Shown piece after piece: positions 20,615 through 31,700 of a stretch of 64,000 nt of DNA; position 1 is the stretch's first letter, and each line of letters begins with the position of its first letter. The translations under genes were made by a program, and so were the position numbers. This DNA comes from Nitzschia sp. DOCU1. Its lineage: Eukaryota > Bacillariophyta > Bacillariophyceae > Bacillariales > Bacillariaceae. The notes beneath the pieces were generated by a model. That model was given only the letters and a program-made list of their open reading frames with translations, had not been told where the DNA came from and ran no database searches. The stretch spans positions 4,989,534-5,053,533 of the forward strand of contig OX595986.1 of NCBI GenBank assembly GCA_951394045.1, in the 5' to 3' direction.

Positions 20615-23600
20615 ATGGCCGTCATGCCACAATTGCAATCGATATCTCGGTTACGGAGGAGGAGAAGACCTTTGGCGTTGTCGGCGGAAAGTCGAATGGA
20701 CCGGCGGCGTTTCCTCGCATTTCCCATGCTAGGCCTCGCGCTGCCCCTGATGTTGCTACTGCTCCATCAAGTCGACGGACAGGACGGTGCTTTTCAATGC
20801 TCTACGAATGAAGATTGTGTCCGACGGTACAACGTCACTACCACCGAATGCCTGCCAGAAACGCAACGGTGTTCGAATCCTTACAAACAGGGGTGTCTAG
20901 TGGCCAAGCTGGGCGACAAGAACTGGGCGAAGAAACGAATCTGCAATTCAGACGATCCAGAGGGCAGCGAAGATTGTCGGATTCCAGAATTCGGCATGTA
21001 CCCAGAAATTCGGATACACAATGGGGACTGGGAGAGTAGCAATTTCATGGCGTGGATCAATCAAATTCTGCTTATGGAATTCAGTGAGGTTCCTGCCACT
21101 GTCGGTTTGACATCAGGGGATACTCCGCTAGCGAGCTTTTATAATCCCCTCAATGAACCAATGCACTTTTCCGGAGAACAATATCCCTGGGAGGCTCTCA
21201 AACGGGGACACGAGCTGTTGGATTGTAAAGATACGATGTTGCCGTGTGTGCATTTTCTTCCAGAAGTTTGGTCGAGTGGAAGTGAAGAATTTTCAACGCT
21301 TTTAGAACAAGACATTGTGGAATCGAAAACGCCCAATGGATTGCTCGGGCGATCGGGTCTCTATATTCCTGTCGCTACCGCAGAACTTTATCCCGACTTG
21401 GCGATTTGGTTTGGATGGAGAGGAGAAGACCAGAGACAATTTCTAGCGGAAACCTTCAAACGACCCATGACGTGGTTAGACTACTGCGATACTATATCCT
21501 TTTCGAGGTGTCTCGAGCCCGACGAGACGGCTCAACGTGCTCCGGAATCGGCAGACGAAGGCGCTCGATACTTTGTTCCGGATCTATATCAGGGATATTT
21601 TTATGCCAGCGACAAGAATAACTGTTCGCTGAATCCGACGACTTGCACGGGCGCAATGATTGGTCCTCCCTGTGATTGGGCGACCAACGTGGAGGGGCAG
21701 CTTGCCCACAATGGGATTGTAGGCCTCGAAATGGACGGTCCACTTCAACCCAATGGCGGATATCCTGGGGCGAGATTGCGCGAAATTTGGGAAGCTGCCA
21801 ATGCCACAAAGTCTCCAGTTATTATGTATTGGTACGAGCCGGATCCATTGCCGGTGACGTTTTTTGGAACCGACTTTGAACTTCAAATGGTGGCATTACC
21901 AGCTACGAGTTATGAATGCGAGAAGCATCGACCGACAACTGCCGAACGATGCAGTGATGATCCAATGACACGCCTGGGAGAGCCTGAAGGCGCTTGTATG
22001 GATAGTATTCAGCCTCTGTGGCATGTCATTGCCAAGTCTGTGGGAGACCGAAACTATGCACAACCAGAGGCCGAGCAATCACCAGGCTACGAGTCGTTGA
22101 TGAGTCTCAAGGTTACGAATCTGGACATGGGGGTCATTCTACAGGCATCGCAACGTTTGAACGATCCTCGCGAGGCTCTTTGTAACTGGGTGGTGGAAAA
22201 TCTAGAACAGCTTCAGGAAGTTGTGCCAGCAGGTTACCCTCGGCAAGTGACCGTTCGAAGTGACTACGACGCTTGGTTCATGTGGCTGGCTCAGGTACTC
22301 GGCGGGTTGGTTGGGGGCATCACCCTGCTGGCACTGATTCTCTGTTACAAGTACCGAGAAACTAAGACCATGGTCTTTGCACAACCATTGTTCATGATGC
22401 TGATTCTTTGCGGCTTTTTGATTATTTCTGTGGGTGCGATTCTCTACGCTCTCGTTCCATCCGATGCCATTTGCGTAGCATCCGCTTGGCTCATTGTTCA
22501 AGGTTACACCATTGAATTGAGTGCGGTGCTTACCAAGACGGCGGCAATCAATGCACTTATCCAGTCTTCAAAGAAGATGAAGCGAGTTAACATTCGGCGA
22601 AACGTCATGTTGATGAAGGTGCTCGTAGTGGTAGTAGGTGTTTCGGCATGCATGATCGGTTGGACAATGTCCGACCCTCCAGAGTCCTCGAAAACGAAAG
22701 AAGTGATCGAGGAGAATGGCTCTGTGACTATCAGAATTGATCTCAAGTGTGCCTCGTATTCAGCAGGGTGGCGCTTGGCTGCATTTGCCTGGCAGTTGAT
22801 TTTGCTGATTCTGGCTGCCGTTCTGGCATATCAGTCACGACACGTGATGGAACAACTGAATGAGTCCAAGAGCCTTGCCCTGATGGTCTACTCGCATTTC
22901 CTCTTTGTGTGTTTACGGGGGGTGAGCTCCTTCTTTTATGTCTACGACACGCTACCTTCTAGCGCAACGTCGGCTCTTTTCAGTATCAACTATTCGTTGG
23001 ACTCACTCTCTGCGATGGCGATCTACGTCTTTCCCAAGATCTGGCAAGCTTGGAGGTCTCCTGGTCACTACAAACCTGGTCGCTTCACGGCTGACAGTAA
23101 AGTGTCGAGTGCCAACAAGAATTCGATGGACGATGACATGGCCTTGAGCTTCAGAAGCAACGACGAAGAAGATCTCAAAATTTTGGTATGCACGGCCAAC
23201 CTAGGAAACCACGAGCCAACTGTGGAATCGCTTGAGGCATGGGTTCCTCCGGGCGGATCTTGTGACCGAGTGAGTCCGCTGGAGGGACGGTCCAATATTA
23301 TTGGAACCTTCGATGTCATCGCTATCGGAATGCAAGAGGCAACGTGGGCTGATAGTGCCCCACGAAAATCTCTACGTGCCAAAGCCAACATGGGAGAAGC
23401 ACTGACAGACGAAGAAGTGCTGAATGCGCTTGAAGAAAAGAACACTGTGATTCTACGTGAGTTAGTACAAGAAACGCTCGGCGAGGGTTACTGCCAAGTC
23501 GCCGATGAGCAACGTGGTCAAATGCGGCTTCACCTTTGGGCCAAGCGCACTATATTGAAGGACATTGTGGACATTCGGGTCAATGGAGCGAATACGGGGA

Positions 23601-24838
23601 TTGGCAACATGCTCGCGAACAAGGGCGGGATTGTCGCCACACTTTATTACCGAAGCACGCGCATTTCCTTCCTTTCGGCCCACTTGGCGGCCCATGAAGG
23701 AATGTCTTACTACAAGGCGCGTTGTAACAGCATGGAATCCATCCTGCGCGAAGCCAAGACATTTAGTCTTAGCAAGAAATTCGACGACGCCACAACGGCC
23801 CACCATATGTTCGTCTTTGGGGATCTAAATTTCCGAACTAGATTTGGTGCTGAAAGCAAACACGAAGACAACGTCAATCGTGCCAGGGAGCTTATCAGTG
23901 CCAAAGACTTTGAAAGTTTGTATCTTTTCGACGAGTTGCAAGAAGGATTGGCCGAGGGCGATCTTCTCGTCGACTTTGAAACTTTGCCGTGCCATTTCCC
24001 ACCTACCTTTAAAGTTGAACGGCGCCCGGGCTATGTCTACAAGGAACAGAGAACTCCCAGCTATACGGACCGCATTTTGTTCAAGTCGTCGATAGCCCTT
24101 TCGAAGAACCTCAAGCCATTGTGTTACGAACCTTGCGTTGATTTCACCACGTCCGACCACAAACCGGTTCGAGGCGCTTTTTCCATCAAGCCAAATGATG
24201 CCATGGGATACTTTGACTTGAAAGGCACTCTAGGCATAACGTTCCGAAAGATGCGATGCTCGAATCTTCCTGCTGGCGACGCGGACGGCAAGAGCGACCC
24301 GTACTTGATCTTTCTCTGGGACTCGGTGGATCTCTCTAGGACTCATCATTCTTTCTTGGGCAAATTGCGAGAACTCTGGACGGGGAAAAACTGGCCGCGC
24401 ACTAGTTATATTCCCAGGACTTTAAATCCATACTGGAAAGGAGAACGTATAGATTTGAGTGCGTCTCATACGAAGATTGGTCATGATGCCATGATCTTCA
24501 TCGCCGCAGTTGATTTTGATCTTGTCGGTACACATGAGTTTCTGGGGTCCATGGTTTTGAATGTAAGGGAACTCATAAAGATGGAAAAGGGCGAAACGCA
24601 AAAAACGATCACCATAGACCAGCGGCTGACTCGTGATGGTAAATTTTCCGGACGCATTAAATGCAAAATCGATGTTACGCTTAATCTCAGCATGCCGAAG
24701 GAAACATCGAACCGAATGCTCGCGATCGGAAGAGCGGCTTCCAGTCGCATGTTGGGGCTTGGAGGCGCAACTGCGACACCTCCTCGTCGACACGGCAGCC
24801 TGCCGCTTGTAAAGGTCCCAGAGAACACAGCTTTCTAG
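20615..24838 (+). CDS. 7TM receptor fused to inositol-polyphosphate 5-phosphatase and C2 domain
   Basis: One intact 1407-residue frame. A signal peptide is clearest if translation starts at Met28 (MDRRRFLAFPMLGLALPLML, cleavage near VDG/QDG); the ATG at 20615 is the longest start. Residues about 53-545 are a Cys-rich extracellular part resembling a substrate-binding-protein ligand domain. Residues about 549-815 form seven helices of class C (GABA-B-like) type. Residues about 850-1190 are a type II 5-phosphatase: LVCTANLGNHEP, IAIGMQEATW, FLSAHLAAHEG, VFGDLNFRTRF (about 1067), PSYTDRILFKS (about 1148) and TTSDHKPVRG (about 1180). A C2 domain follows (about 1206-1330, GDADGKSDPYL). The expected role is ligand-controlled removal of the 5-phosphate from phosphoinositides at the membrane; the ligand and G-protein coupling are unknown. 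A broken partial copy lies at 15590. Confidence 0.92.
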   Translation: MAVMPQLQSISRLRRRRRPLALSAESRMDRRRFLAFPMLGLALPLMLLLLHQVDGQDGAFQCSTNEDCVRRYNVTTTECLPETQRCSNPYKQGCLVAKLGDKNWAKKRICNSDDPEGSEDCRIPEFGMYPEIRIHNGDWESSNFMAWINQILLMEFSEVPATVGLTSGDTPLASFYNPLNEPMHFSGEQYPWEALKRGHELLDCKDTMLPCVHFLPEVWSSGSEEFSTLLEQDIVESKTPNGLLGRSGLYIPVATAELYPDLAIWFGWRGEDQRQFLAETFKRPMTWLDYCDTISFSRCLEPDETAQRAPESADEGARYFVPDLYQGYFYASDKNNCSLNPTTCTGAMIGPPCDWATNVEGQLAHNGIVGLEMDGPLQPNGGYPGARLREIWEAANATKSPVIMYWYEPDPLPVTFFGTDFELQMVALPATSYECEKHRPTTAERCSDDPMTRLGEPEGACMDSIQPLWHVIAKSVGDRNYAQPEAEQSPGYESLMSLKVTNLDMGVILQASQRLNDPREALCNWVVENLEQLQEVVPAGYPRQVTVRSDYDAWFMWLAQVLGGLVGGITLLALILCYKYRETKTMVFAQPLFMMLILCGFLIISVGAILYALVPSDAICVASAWLIVQGYTIELSAVLTKTAAINALIQSSKKMKRVNIRRNVMLMKVLVVVVGVSACMIGWTMSDPPESSKTKEVIEENGSVTIRIDLKCASYSAGWRLAAFAWQLILLILAAVLAYQSRHVMEQLNESKSLALMVYSHFLFVCLRGVSSFFYVYDTLPSSATSALFSINYSLDSLSAMAIYVFPKIWQAWRSPGHYKPGRFTADSKVSSANKNSMDDDMALSFRSNDEEDLKILVCTANLGNHEPTVESLEAWVPPGGSCDRVSPLEGRSNIIGTFDVIAIGMQEATWADSAPRKSLRAKANMGEALTDEEVLNALEEKNTVILRELVQETLGEGYCQVADEQRGQMRLHLWAKRTILKDIVDIRVNGANTGIGNMLANKGGIVATLYYRSTRISFLSAHLAAHEGMSYYKARCNSMESILREAKTFSLSKKFDDATTAHHMFVFGDLNFRTRFGAESKHEDNVNRARELISAKDFESLYLFDELQEGLAEGDLLVDFETLPCHFPPTFKVERRPGYVYKEQRTPSYTDRILFKSSIALSKNLKPLCYEPCVDFTTSDHKPVRGAFSIKPNDAMGYFDLKGTLGITFRKMRCSNLPAGDADGKSDPYLIFLWDSVDLSRTHHSFLGKLRELWTGKNWPRTSYIPRTLNPYWKGERIDLSASHTKIGHDAMIFIAAVDFDLVGTHEFLGSMVLNVRELIKMEKGETQKTITIDQRLTRDGKFSGRIKCKIDVTLNLSMPKETSNRMLAIGRAASSRMLGLGGATATPPRRHGSLPLVKVPENTAF

Positions 24839-25560
24839 GTCATTAATAGAACTAAGCGATACTTTTCTCCCCTCGTGTGCTATCCGCCACAATGACATGG
24901 CACCGGAAATGCAATCTTGCAGCCAATTCTCTAGTGGTAGCCATTGCGGCAATTTAAATGTTCGTCCAAGAAGAAGAAAGATCCATATCTGTGTCCAATG
25001 GTTGGGAGCGAACACAGTAGTAACATACACCGGTATCCTCTCTCGACTAGCTACTAGTAGCCGCACTTGCGGTTCTGTAGCATTGCAGGCAAGACTGACT
25101 TTCGACTCACTGATGTTCGCGCCCCATGAACAAAAGTAACGCATCGGTTCCGATCGCACCCCTTTGACTTGAAATAGAACTGCTTTTCTTAAATACATCC
25201 TAAGGTGTGTGTATTTATTACCGGATGTCGAACAATAAGGTAGATAAGAGCCAAATTCAATGCAACGAACACCAGCGAACACGATCCATGCCATGGTAAC
25301 ACGCCATCCATCAGTGTCAATAGTGCATGCTTGTGGTGATGACGCCAGCGGCGGCGGGAGCTGTTGAACTTGACTTGGACATACTGTGACTGTCTGTTCC
25401 CGCCCACCAAGTTCTACCGCAGCGGTACTTTTGGCGTTACCGGTTATTGCCGGAAGCGGCGGGAACCGATCAAAAGCATACCGGGGCGAGACTCCACCCA
25501 TACCTATTGCAAAAGAACTTGCACTTTGCGAATTGATGTCAATGAACAACAGCAAGAACC
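24839..25560. other. Intergenic, no gene supported
   Basis: Long minus-strand open frames reach in here from the preceding gene, but they are antisense to good coding sequence and lack motifs. Nothing else is seen apart from the 5' flank of the next gene. Confidence 0.5.
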
Positions 25561-27079
25561 ATGGCTTTGAGTTTAGCCTCCAGTAATATGGCGGATGACG
25601 GCGAAGGAGCCTTTTCAGGGTGTGGTGGGTGTTCCCGAAGCAAACGTCCGAAGCAGCAGATTGACGGGGCAGCGTTCACAAGTGATACGGTCCTGGCAGC
25701 AGAAATGAATAAATTGTCTTTTCTAGAGCGGGAGAGGGTGTACGAAGAGCTGCATGGCGTTGACCAGACCGATGCCAAGGTTGAGACTACTGAATTTGTT
25801 ACGGAAAAAATTCAGGAGATGCAGGAGGCAGTCGCCAAAATGCCGCAGCAAAAGCGAAAGGATTATGATCGAGCCATGTTCCTGAACCCAGGATTAAAGC
25901 ATGACACGGCCTTCTTTCTGCTATTCCTCAGGACGGAAGAGTACGACGTCCGACTTGCCGCAAAGCGTATATGTGTGCATTTTACGGATAAAATGGCACT
26001 TTGGGGCGAAGAACGATTAGCGAAGCGGATCACTCTGCACGATCTAGATGAAGGTGACATTTATTCCTTGCGGGGCGGGTGCTTTCGTTTCCTTGAAACG
26101 AAAGATCGGTCTGGAAGACTGATCTTTCTTGGGCAGTGTGATAAAATACGATATCACACTTGGATCAATCATGTGAGTTCATCTGCGGAGGGTATACAGG
26201 ACTTGTAGCTGGAAACGCCATTAACTAACAGCCGGCGTCATCTCCGTTTGCCGCAGCACCGAATGTATTGGTACACTATGATGTCCAGATATCTTGATGA
26301 ACCGGAAAATCATGCACGGGGAATTGTTCGCGTCGTGAATGGAGCCACCATGAACAGTGAAAACCTCGGGTGCCTAGTCGAGTCCCTTCGAAATGGTGCC
26401 CATTTCCAAGAAAATATTCCAGTGCGGCTCCGTGGTCAGCACATTTGCTACAACAATGCCCACTTTCGAGCCGCTGTCTCCTTTTGGGAAAGGATTCTTA
26501 GCAAGAATCTTGTGCTTCGCACGAGATTTCACTACGGTATGTTGTGGGATTCTAGTACATTTCGAGAGTCGTCGCCCTGTCGTCTAACATTTTCATGGTA
26601 ACAATGAAGGTTCCATCTTGGAGGCCCGATATAGTTTGTTGTCTTTTGGAATTCAGATTGATCCCATTCATTTGAGCCAAAATCTTGAGGAACAAGAACG
26701 AATCATGGATCAATATCTTGAGGAGCAGAGGCGGAAGGAGGCTAGATTGCATCAGGCGATGGAAGAAATGGTTGCACAGGGGCGGATTCCATATCCGTCC
26801 TCAAAGGACATTCTTGTGGGACGAAGTCCGCAGTATCACGGGTTTCCAGGTAATGTCCATATGGATTGGAAAGTCCAAGAACAAGCAGCACAGTACAGTC
26901 GGCTGGAAGATAGGTTGGATAAGACCGTATTCGCCATGTCCATGGTGAAGACGTTCCAGGAAGAGGGACGGAGATTTCTCCAGCGCATGGATGATCATTG
27001 GGCCATAGTAGACGATCAGGTTGCGTCACGAAAGGTTGGCCAGGCTCTCCGTCTCTGTGTCAAACGAGCATCATCTTGA
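25561..27079 (+). CDS. CRAL-TRIO-like protein with C-terminal DUF6824 domain
   Basis: Three exons: 25561-26172, 26257-26536 and 26610-27079, with introns GTGAGT...CCGCAG (84 nt, branch-like CTAAC) and GTATGT...GAAG (73 nt). The spliced product is 453 residues. Exon 1 gives a lead with RLAAKRICVHFTDKMALWGE and a DLDEGDIYSLRGGCFRFLETKDRSGR-type stretch, the start of a lipid-binding CRAL-TRIO (Sec14) fold. Exon 2 continues it (YWYTMMSRYLDEPENHARG). The junction to exon 3 reads HYGSILEARYSLLSFGI, as in that fold's end. Exon 3 carries DUF6824: KDILVGRSPQYHGFPGNVHM, then EEGRRFLQRMDDHWAIVDD and ASRKVGQALR. This combination is common in diatoms; its function is not known, with lipid or phosphoinositide carriage inferred for the first domain. 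Confidence 0.85.
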
Positions 27080-27313
27080 ACCTTTCGAAAGATGTCTTTG
27101 GTAAACAAGAAGAATTGGAGCCACCACAGGCCCGGCAAGCAATGTTCCATCCATAATCTTGGTAATTTATCTTCCTGAAATGGGTTGAGCACAGTCATGG
27201 TGGCGGAAATTCGGCTACGAAGAGAATCGGGTAGAAACAAGCCCCACAGTTGAGAACAGCTTCGGCCGCGCGAATGATTTGATTTGACCGCTCAAGGATG
27301 CACAGGGTGAAGT

Positions 27314-27506
27314 TGTTGATTCCACATGCCACGTCAGGCATGTCGGCATCCTTTCCAGCAAGCACCGGCCAGTCACAAAGATCCGTTGTCAGCCGAGCGT
27401 GCCAAACTCAAACGGGATTTCCCGCCACATTCAAAACACTCGCAATCTACTCATAAATTAGATTGCTCATCATCTCTGTGTCTTTCACTTCCGTCTGACT
27501 TTAACA
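27314..27506 (+). repeat. 5' LTR of the copia element
   Basis: 193 bp, TGTTGATT...TTTAACA. It contains a short GC-rich hairpin near its start (CATGCCACGTCAGGCATG, 27324-27341). The segment 27456-27468 (AATTAGATTGCTC) is the exact complement of the primer-binding site next to the LTR. Confidence 0.95.
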
Positions 27507-27519
27507 GAGCAATCTAATT
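27507..27519 (+). other. Primer-binding site, apparently self-complementary to the LTR
   Basis: GAGCAATCTAATT begins at the first base after the 5' LTR, the standard place for minus-strand priming. It does not look like the complement of an initiator-tRNA 3' end. It is the perfect 13-base reverse complement of 27456-27468 inside the LTR (and 32554-32566 in the other LTR). Confidence 0.7.
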
Positions 27520-27580
27520 CTTCAGACCTGCCGACATTGCTGTTACTCCACCAACAGCACTCCTTGTCGCAGCTCCTACG

Positions 27581-28759
27581 ATGACGACTACCGTCCTATC
27601 CATCGACGACATGGACAAATCCTTTCCATGTACCGTCGAGAAAATCGTCGGCCAGCCGACGTACGCCACCTTGCAAGGGCTCCGCGAATCCCTCAAGATG
27701 AATGCCGCATCCGTGCCCACCACCGCGGGTGGCGGCCAACATGGCTATCTTGGCCTCGTCCTCTCCGACACCGTCTACACAGCACTCGCCGGTGCCAACA
27801 ATGGGTTCACTGCTCCCACCAATCCCGGTGACACACCCACTATCCCGCGCAACGCCACTGACGAACAGATAGCCGCCCTGGAACGCAGCCACAAAGTGCT
27901 CCTCCGAAACTGGTACACGTATCTCAACGTCCATGCCGCTCTGAAAAAGCAACTTGTGGGCGCTATCGAGCCCCTATACCTTCGCGCCAAAATCGACCGC
28001 AATCTTGGGTACCAAAATGTCAAGCTCCGCGATCTCCTTGAGTTCCTGTTCACCAGTTATGGCCAAATCACCCCGCAGGCCCTTGCCGAGAACCGCAAGC
28101 TCTTGGATCAGCCTTGGGACGGCAACAGCCCCTTCGAGACGCTAATTGACAGTGTCGAAACCTGCGTAGAATTTGCAGCCGACGGCAATGCCCCAATCAG
28201 CGACAGCCACATCCTGACCTCTGCCTACAGTTCCGTTTGGGCAACCGGTCTGTACTTTGATGATTGCAAAAGGTGGCTTGCCAGACCCACCGCTGAACAA
28301 ACATGGGATAACTTCAAGCTCCACTTCTTGGACGCCCAACGCTCCCTCCGCCTCCAACAAACCACTACAGGCCGCGCGGGTTTCCTGAATGTGGCCATTG
28401 CCGACCAGGAAAACGCAACAGTAGAAGCCTTGGCCAATCTAGCCACAGCCACAGCCTCCGACCGCCAAGCATTCGCAGCCCTAGTTGACAACACAACCAA
28501 CCTCACAACACAGTTGGCCCAGAAAGACGAAGAAATTGCACGCCTACGCAAAGCCCTCGAGGAGGCCAAACGGACCACCACTGGTCCCGCTGCCCGAGCA
28601 CCACGAGCACCCTTTGTTGCCCAATACTGTTGGACCCACGGCTATGGTGGCCACAATGGCTCTCAATGCACTCGCACTACCACTGGTCACATCAAAGAAG
28701 CCACCCTGGAAGACAACAAGGGCGGCTGCCAACATGGAAAATGGCGCCTCAAGAAATGA
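27581..28759 (+). CDS. gag: Copia gag (capsid/nucleocapsid)
   Basis: 392 residues from ATG 27581. The middle part is helical, as in Ty1/copia capsid (FLEFLF-like LLEFLFTSYGQITPQALAEN, TWDNFKLHFLDAQRSL). A coiled coil follows (TTQLAQKDEEIARLRKALEE). Near the C-terminus is a zinc-knuckle-like motif, CWTHGYGGHNGSQC, spaced C-x2-H-x4-H-x4-C, so His stands where the second Cys of the usual CCHC knuckle would be. The frame ends at TGA 28757-28759, and pol continues in the same frame beyond it. The product would assemble the particle and package element RNA. Confidence 0.92.
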   Translation: MTTTVLSIDDMDKSFPCTVEKIVGQPTYATLQGLRESLKMNAASVPTTAGGGQHGYLGLVLSDTVYTALAGANNGFTAPTNPGDTPTIPRNATDEQIAALERSHKVLLRNWYTYLNVHAALKKQLVGAIEPLYLRAKIDRNLGYQNVKLRDLLEFLFTSYGQITPQALAENRKLLDQPWDGNSPFETLIDSVETCVEFAADGNAPISDSHILTSAYSSVWATGLYFDDCKRWLARPTAEQTWDNFKLHFLDAQRSLRLQQTTTGRAGFLNVAIADQENATVEALANLATATASDRQAFAALVDNTTNLTTQLAQKDEEIARLRKALEEAKRTTTGPAARAPRAPFVAQYCWTHGYGGHNGSQCTRTTTGHIKEATLEDNKGGCQHGKWRLKK

Positions 28760-31700
28760 CTCTTCGGGTCGACAAAAAATACAACATTCACCACTAATCC
28801 TAGTGCTGACCTTATTATGTATTCTAGTCTGCAACCCATAGATACTTCAACTCCCGATCCTAACGATCCAGCTCTTGACTCGGGCGCCTCCAAACACTTC
28901 GCCCGAAAAATTACAAAGTGCTGCATTGACATCAAGCCCGTTCACCCTCGTACCAACCCCAGTCTCTCTGTCCACACTGCCACTGGTGAAACCATGCACT
29001 CGAGCCACACCGGAACAATTAATCTTCCAAAACTACCTGCAACGGCTCGCAATGCACATTTGTTCCCCAGCATGGACACACACGACCTCCTTTCAGTCGG
29101 CGTCATCGCAGATTCTGGCTGTACCATCACCTTTGATGCAAAACATTGCCTTATTGCCAGCGACGACGGCGAGCACCTGTATCAGGGCTACCGTGACAAC
29201 AATGGCCTCTACCGGCTTCCCCTGCCAACTATGCCTACCCCAGTTGCCAACTTAGTGCTTCCTACCAGCACTACAAGCGAGATCATGCAATTCCTACACG
29301 CAAGTTTGTTTTCTCCCTCGGTTTCTACATTACTCAAGGCGATCAACAACAACCACTTTACTACTTGGCCGGCGCTGACCTCCGATAATGTCAAGCGGCA
29401 CTTGCCTAAATCCATCGCAACAGCCTTAGGCCATCTGGACCAACAACGCAAAAACATCCAGAGCACCAAAGTTGCGCACCAACCTACTAGTAGTACCACC
29501 TTGGACGACGACGACTTCACTCCCACACCGGCTATCACAGATGGCACCCGGACCGATTACATCTACGCCGCCATCGAAAAAGTCTCCTCAGTCCCCACAG
29601 GCGCTATCCACACCGATCAAACGGGCCGCTTCCCTGTCCAATCGCACACAGGCAAAAAATACATCATGGTCCTTTATGACTATGATAGCAACGCGATTTT
29701 AGCCGAACCAATTTCCGATCGCACGGCCAAAGAAATCCTCCGCGCCTACAAAAAGCTGCATGGTCTCCTGGTAACTCGAGGCCTACGCCCCCGCTTACAA
29801 CGCTTGGACAACGAGGCCAGCACCATCCTCACAAACTTTATGGCCCAAGAAAATGTGGATTTCCAACTCGCACCCCCAGGCATCCATCGCCGCAATGCTG
29901 CCGAACGTGCCATCCGCACTTTCAAAAACCACTTTACCGCGGGTCTTTGCACGACTGATCCAAACTTTCCACTGTACCTGTGGGATGAACTTATTGACCA
30001 GGCCACAATCAGCCTCAATTTGTTGCGTCAATCACGAATCAATCCACGCCTCTCTGCCCACGCCCAGCTCCATGGAAATTACGACTTTAACCGCACTCCA
30101 ATGGCTCCCCCAGGAATCCGTGTCGTTGCCCATAACAAATCCGACAAGCGACCATCATGGGGCACCCACGGCGATCTCGGATGGTACGTTGGACCCGCAA
30201 TGAACCACTATCGTTGTTATCGCGTGTATATCCCCAAAACACAGGCCAGCCGCATCAATGATACAGTCGAATTTTTCCCCACCGCCATCAAAATGCCCGC
30301 CCTGTCTTCCGCCGATGCCGCGCAACACGCCGCTCGAGATCTCATCCATGCCATCGAAAACCCTCATCCGGCGACTCCATTCCTCTATGGTGAGGAAACA
30401 ATGCGAGGAATCCAACAACTAGCCAAAATCTTTGGCCTTGCCACCGATCCATCCATGACACCAGCTGCTCCGAGGGTGACCCCGCATGTAGTCGAAGACA
30501 GCCCCCACACGACGCCCCACGCTCCGAGGGTGACCCCGAATTTGATCGAAGCTGCTCACAAAGCCGCCATCATCCCGTCCCAAGCAATCCCCGATGCGCC
30601 ACTATCGGATCTGTTCCTCGCCCCACCGCCCACGCACCCGGTTGATTATTATTTTGCCAACTCAGTCATCGACCCTATCACCGGCAAAAGCATGGAATAT
30701 CGCGAACTCATCACCAATCCAGCCACAAAAACCGTCTGGAGTAAATCCGCTGCCAACGAATTCGGCAGACTCGCCCAAGGCGTAGGAGGGCGCGTCGCTG
30801 GCACTGACACTATCAAATTCATTGCCAGACAAGACGTCCCCAAGGACCGCACCGTGACCTACGCCCGGTTTGTCTGCACCTTGCGACCCCAGAAATCAGA
30901 ACCTGAGCGCACACGGCTAACAGTCGGGGGCAACCTTATCGACTATCCTGGCGACACGAGCGCTCCTACTGCCGACATTACCACAGCCAAGCTCCACTTC
31001 AACAGCGTATTATCGACTCCCAATGCCAAATGTGTCTGCGCGGATGTAAAAAATTTCTATCTGAATACACCACTGGACAGGCCAGAATTCATGAGAATTG
31101 CAATCGATTTGGTCCCCCAAGAAATCATCGAGGAATACAAACTCTTACCTCTCGTGCACAACGGATTCATTTATGTCCGTATTGAAAAAGGCATGTATGG
31201 CTTGCCTCAGTCCGGAAAACTTGCCAATGATTTGCTCCAACGACGCCTCGCAAAATACGGGTACTACACTGCCCGCCATACTCCTGGCCTTTGGCTCCAT
31301 TCATACCGACCGATCAGCTTCGTGTTGGTTGTTGACGACTTTGCAATCAAATACGTGGGCAAAGAGCACGCGGATCACCTGCTCAGCATTCTGAAAAAAT
31401 ACTACGAAGGCGTGAGCACCGATTGGGATGCTGCACTTTTCTGCGGGATTTCCCTAAAATGGGACTACGACAAACGTACCGTGGAACTCAGCATGCCAGG
31501 CTACATTGCTGCCACACTGGCTAAGTACAACCATCCGATGCCCAGCCGACCACAACATTCCCCCCACCGCTTCAATGCCCCCCAGTTCGGCGTCAAAGTC
31601 CAACTCACGGACCCAATTGATACGGCACCAAAATTAAGCCCCGAAGGCAGACTCCGCATCCAAAAAATTGTCGGCACCCTGCTATACTACGGCCGGGCCG

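Noticed and set aside
24422..25555. 377-codon minus-strand open frame
   Set aside because: Half of it is antisense to the C2 domain of the intact 7TM-phosphatase gene, it has no motif, and the other half is unremarkable spacer.
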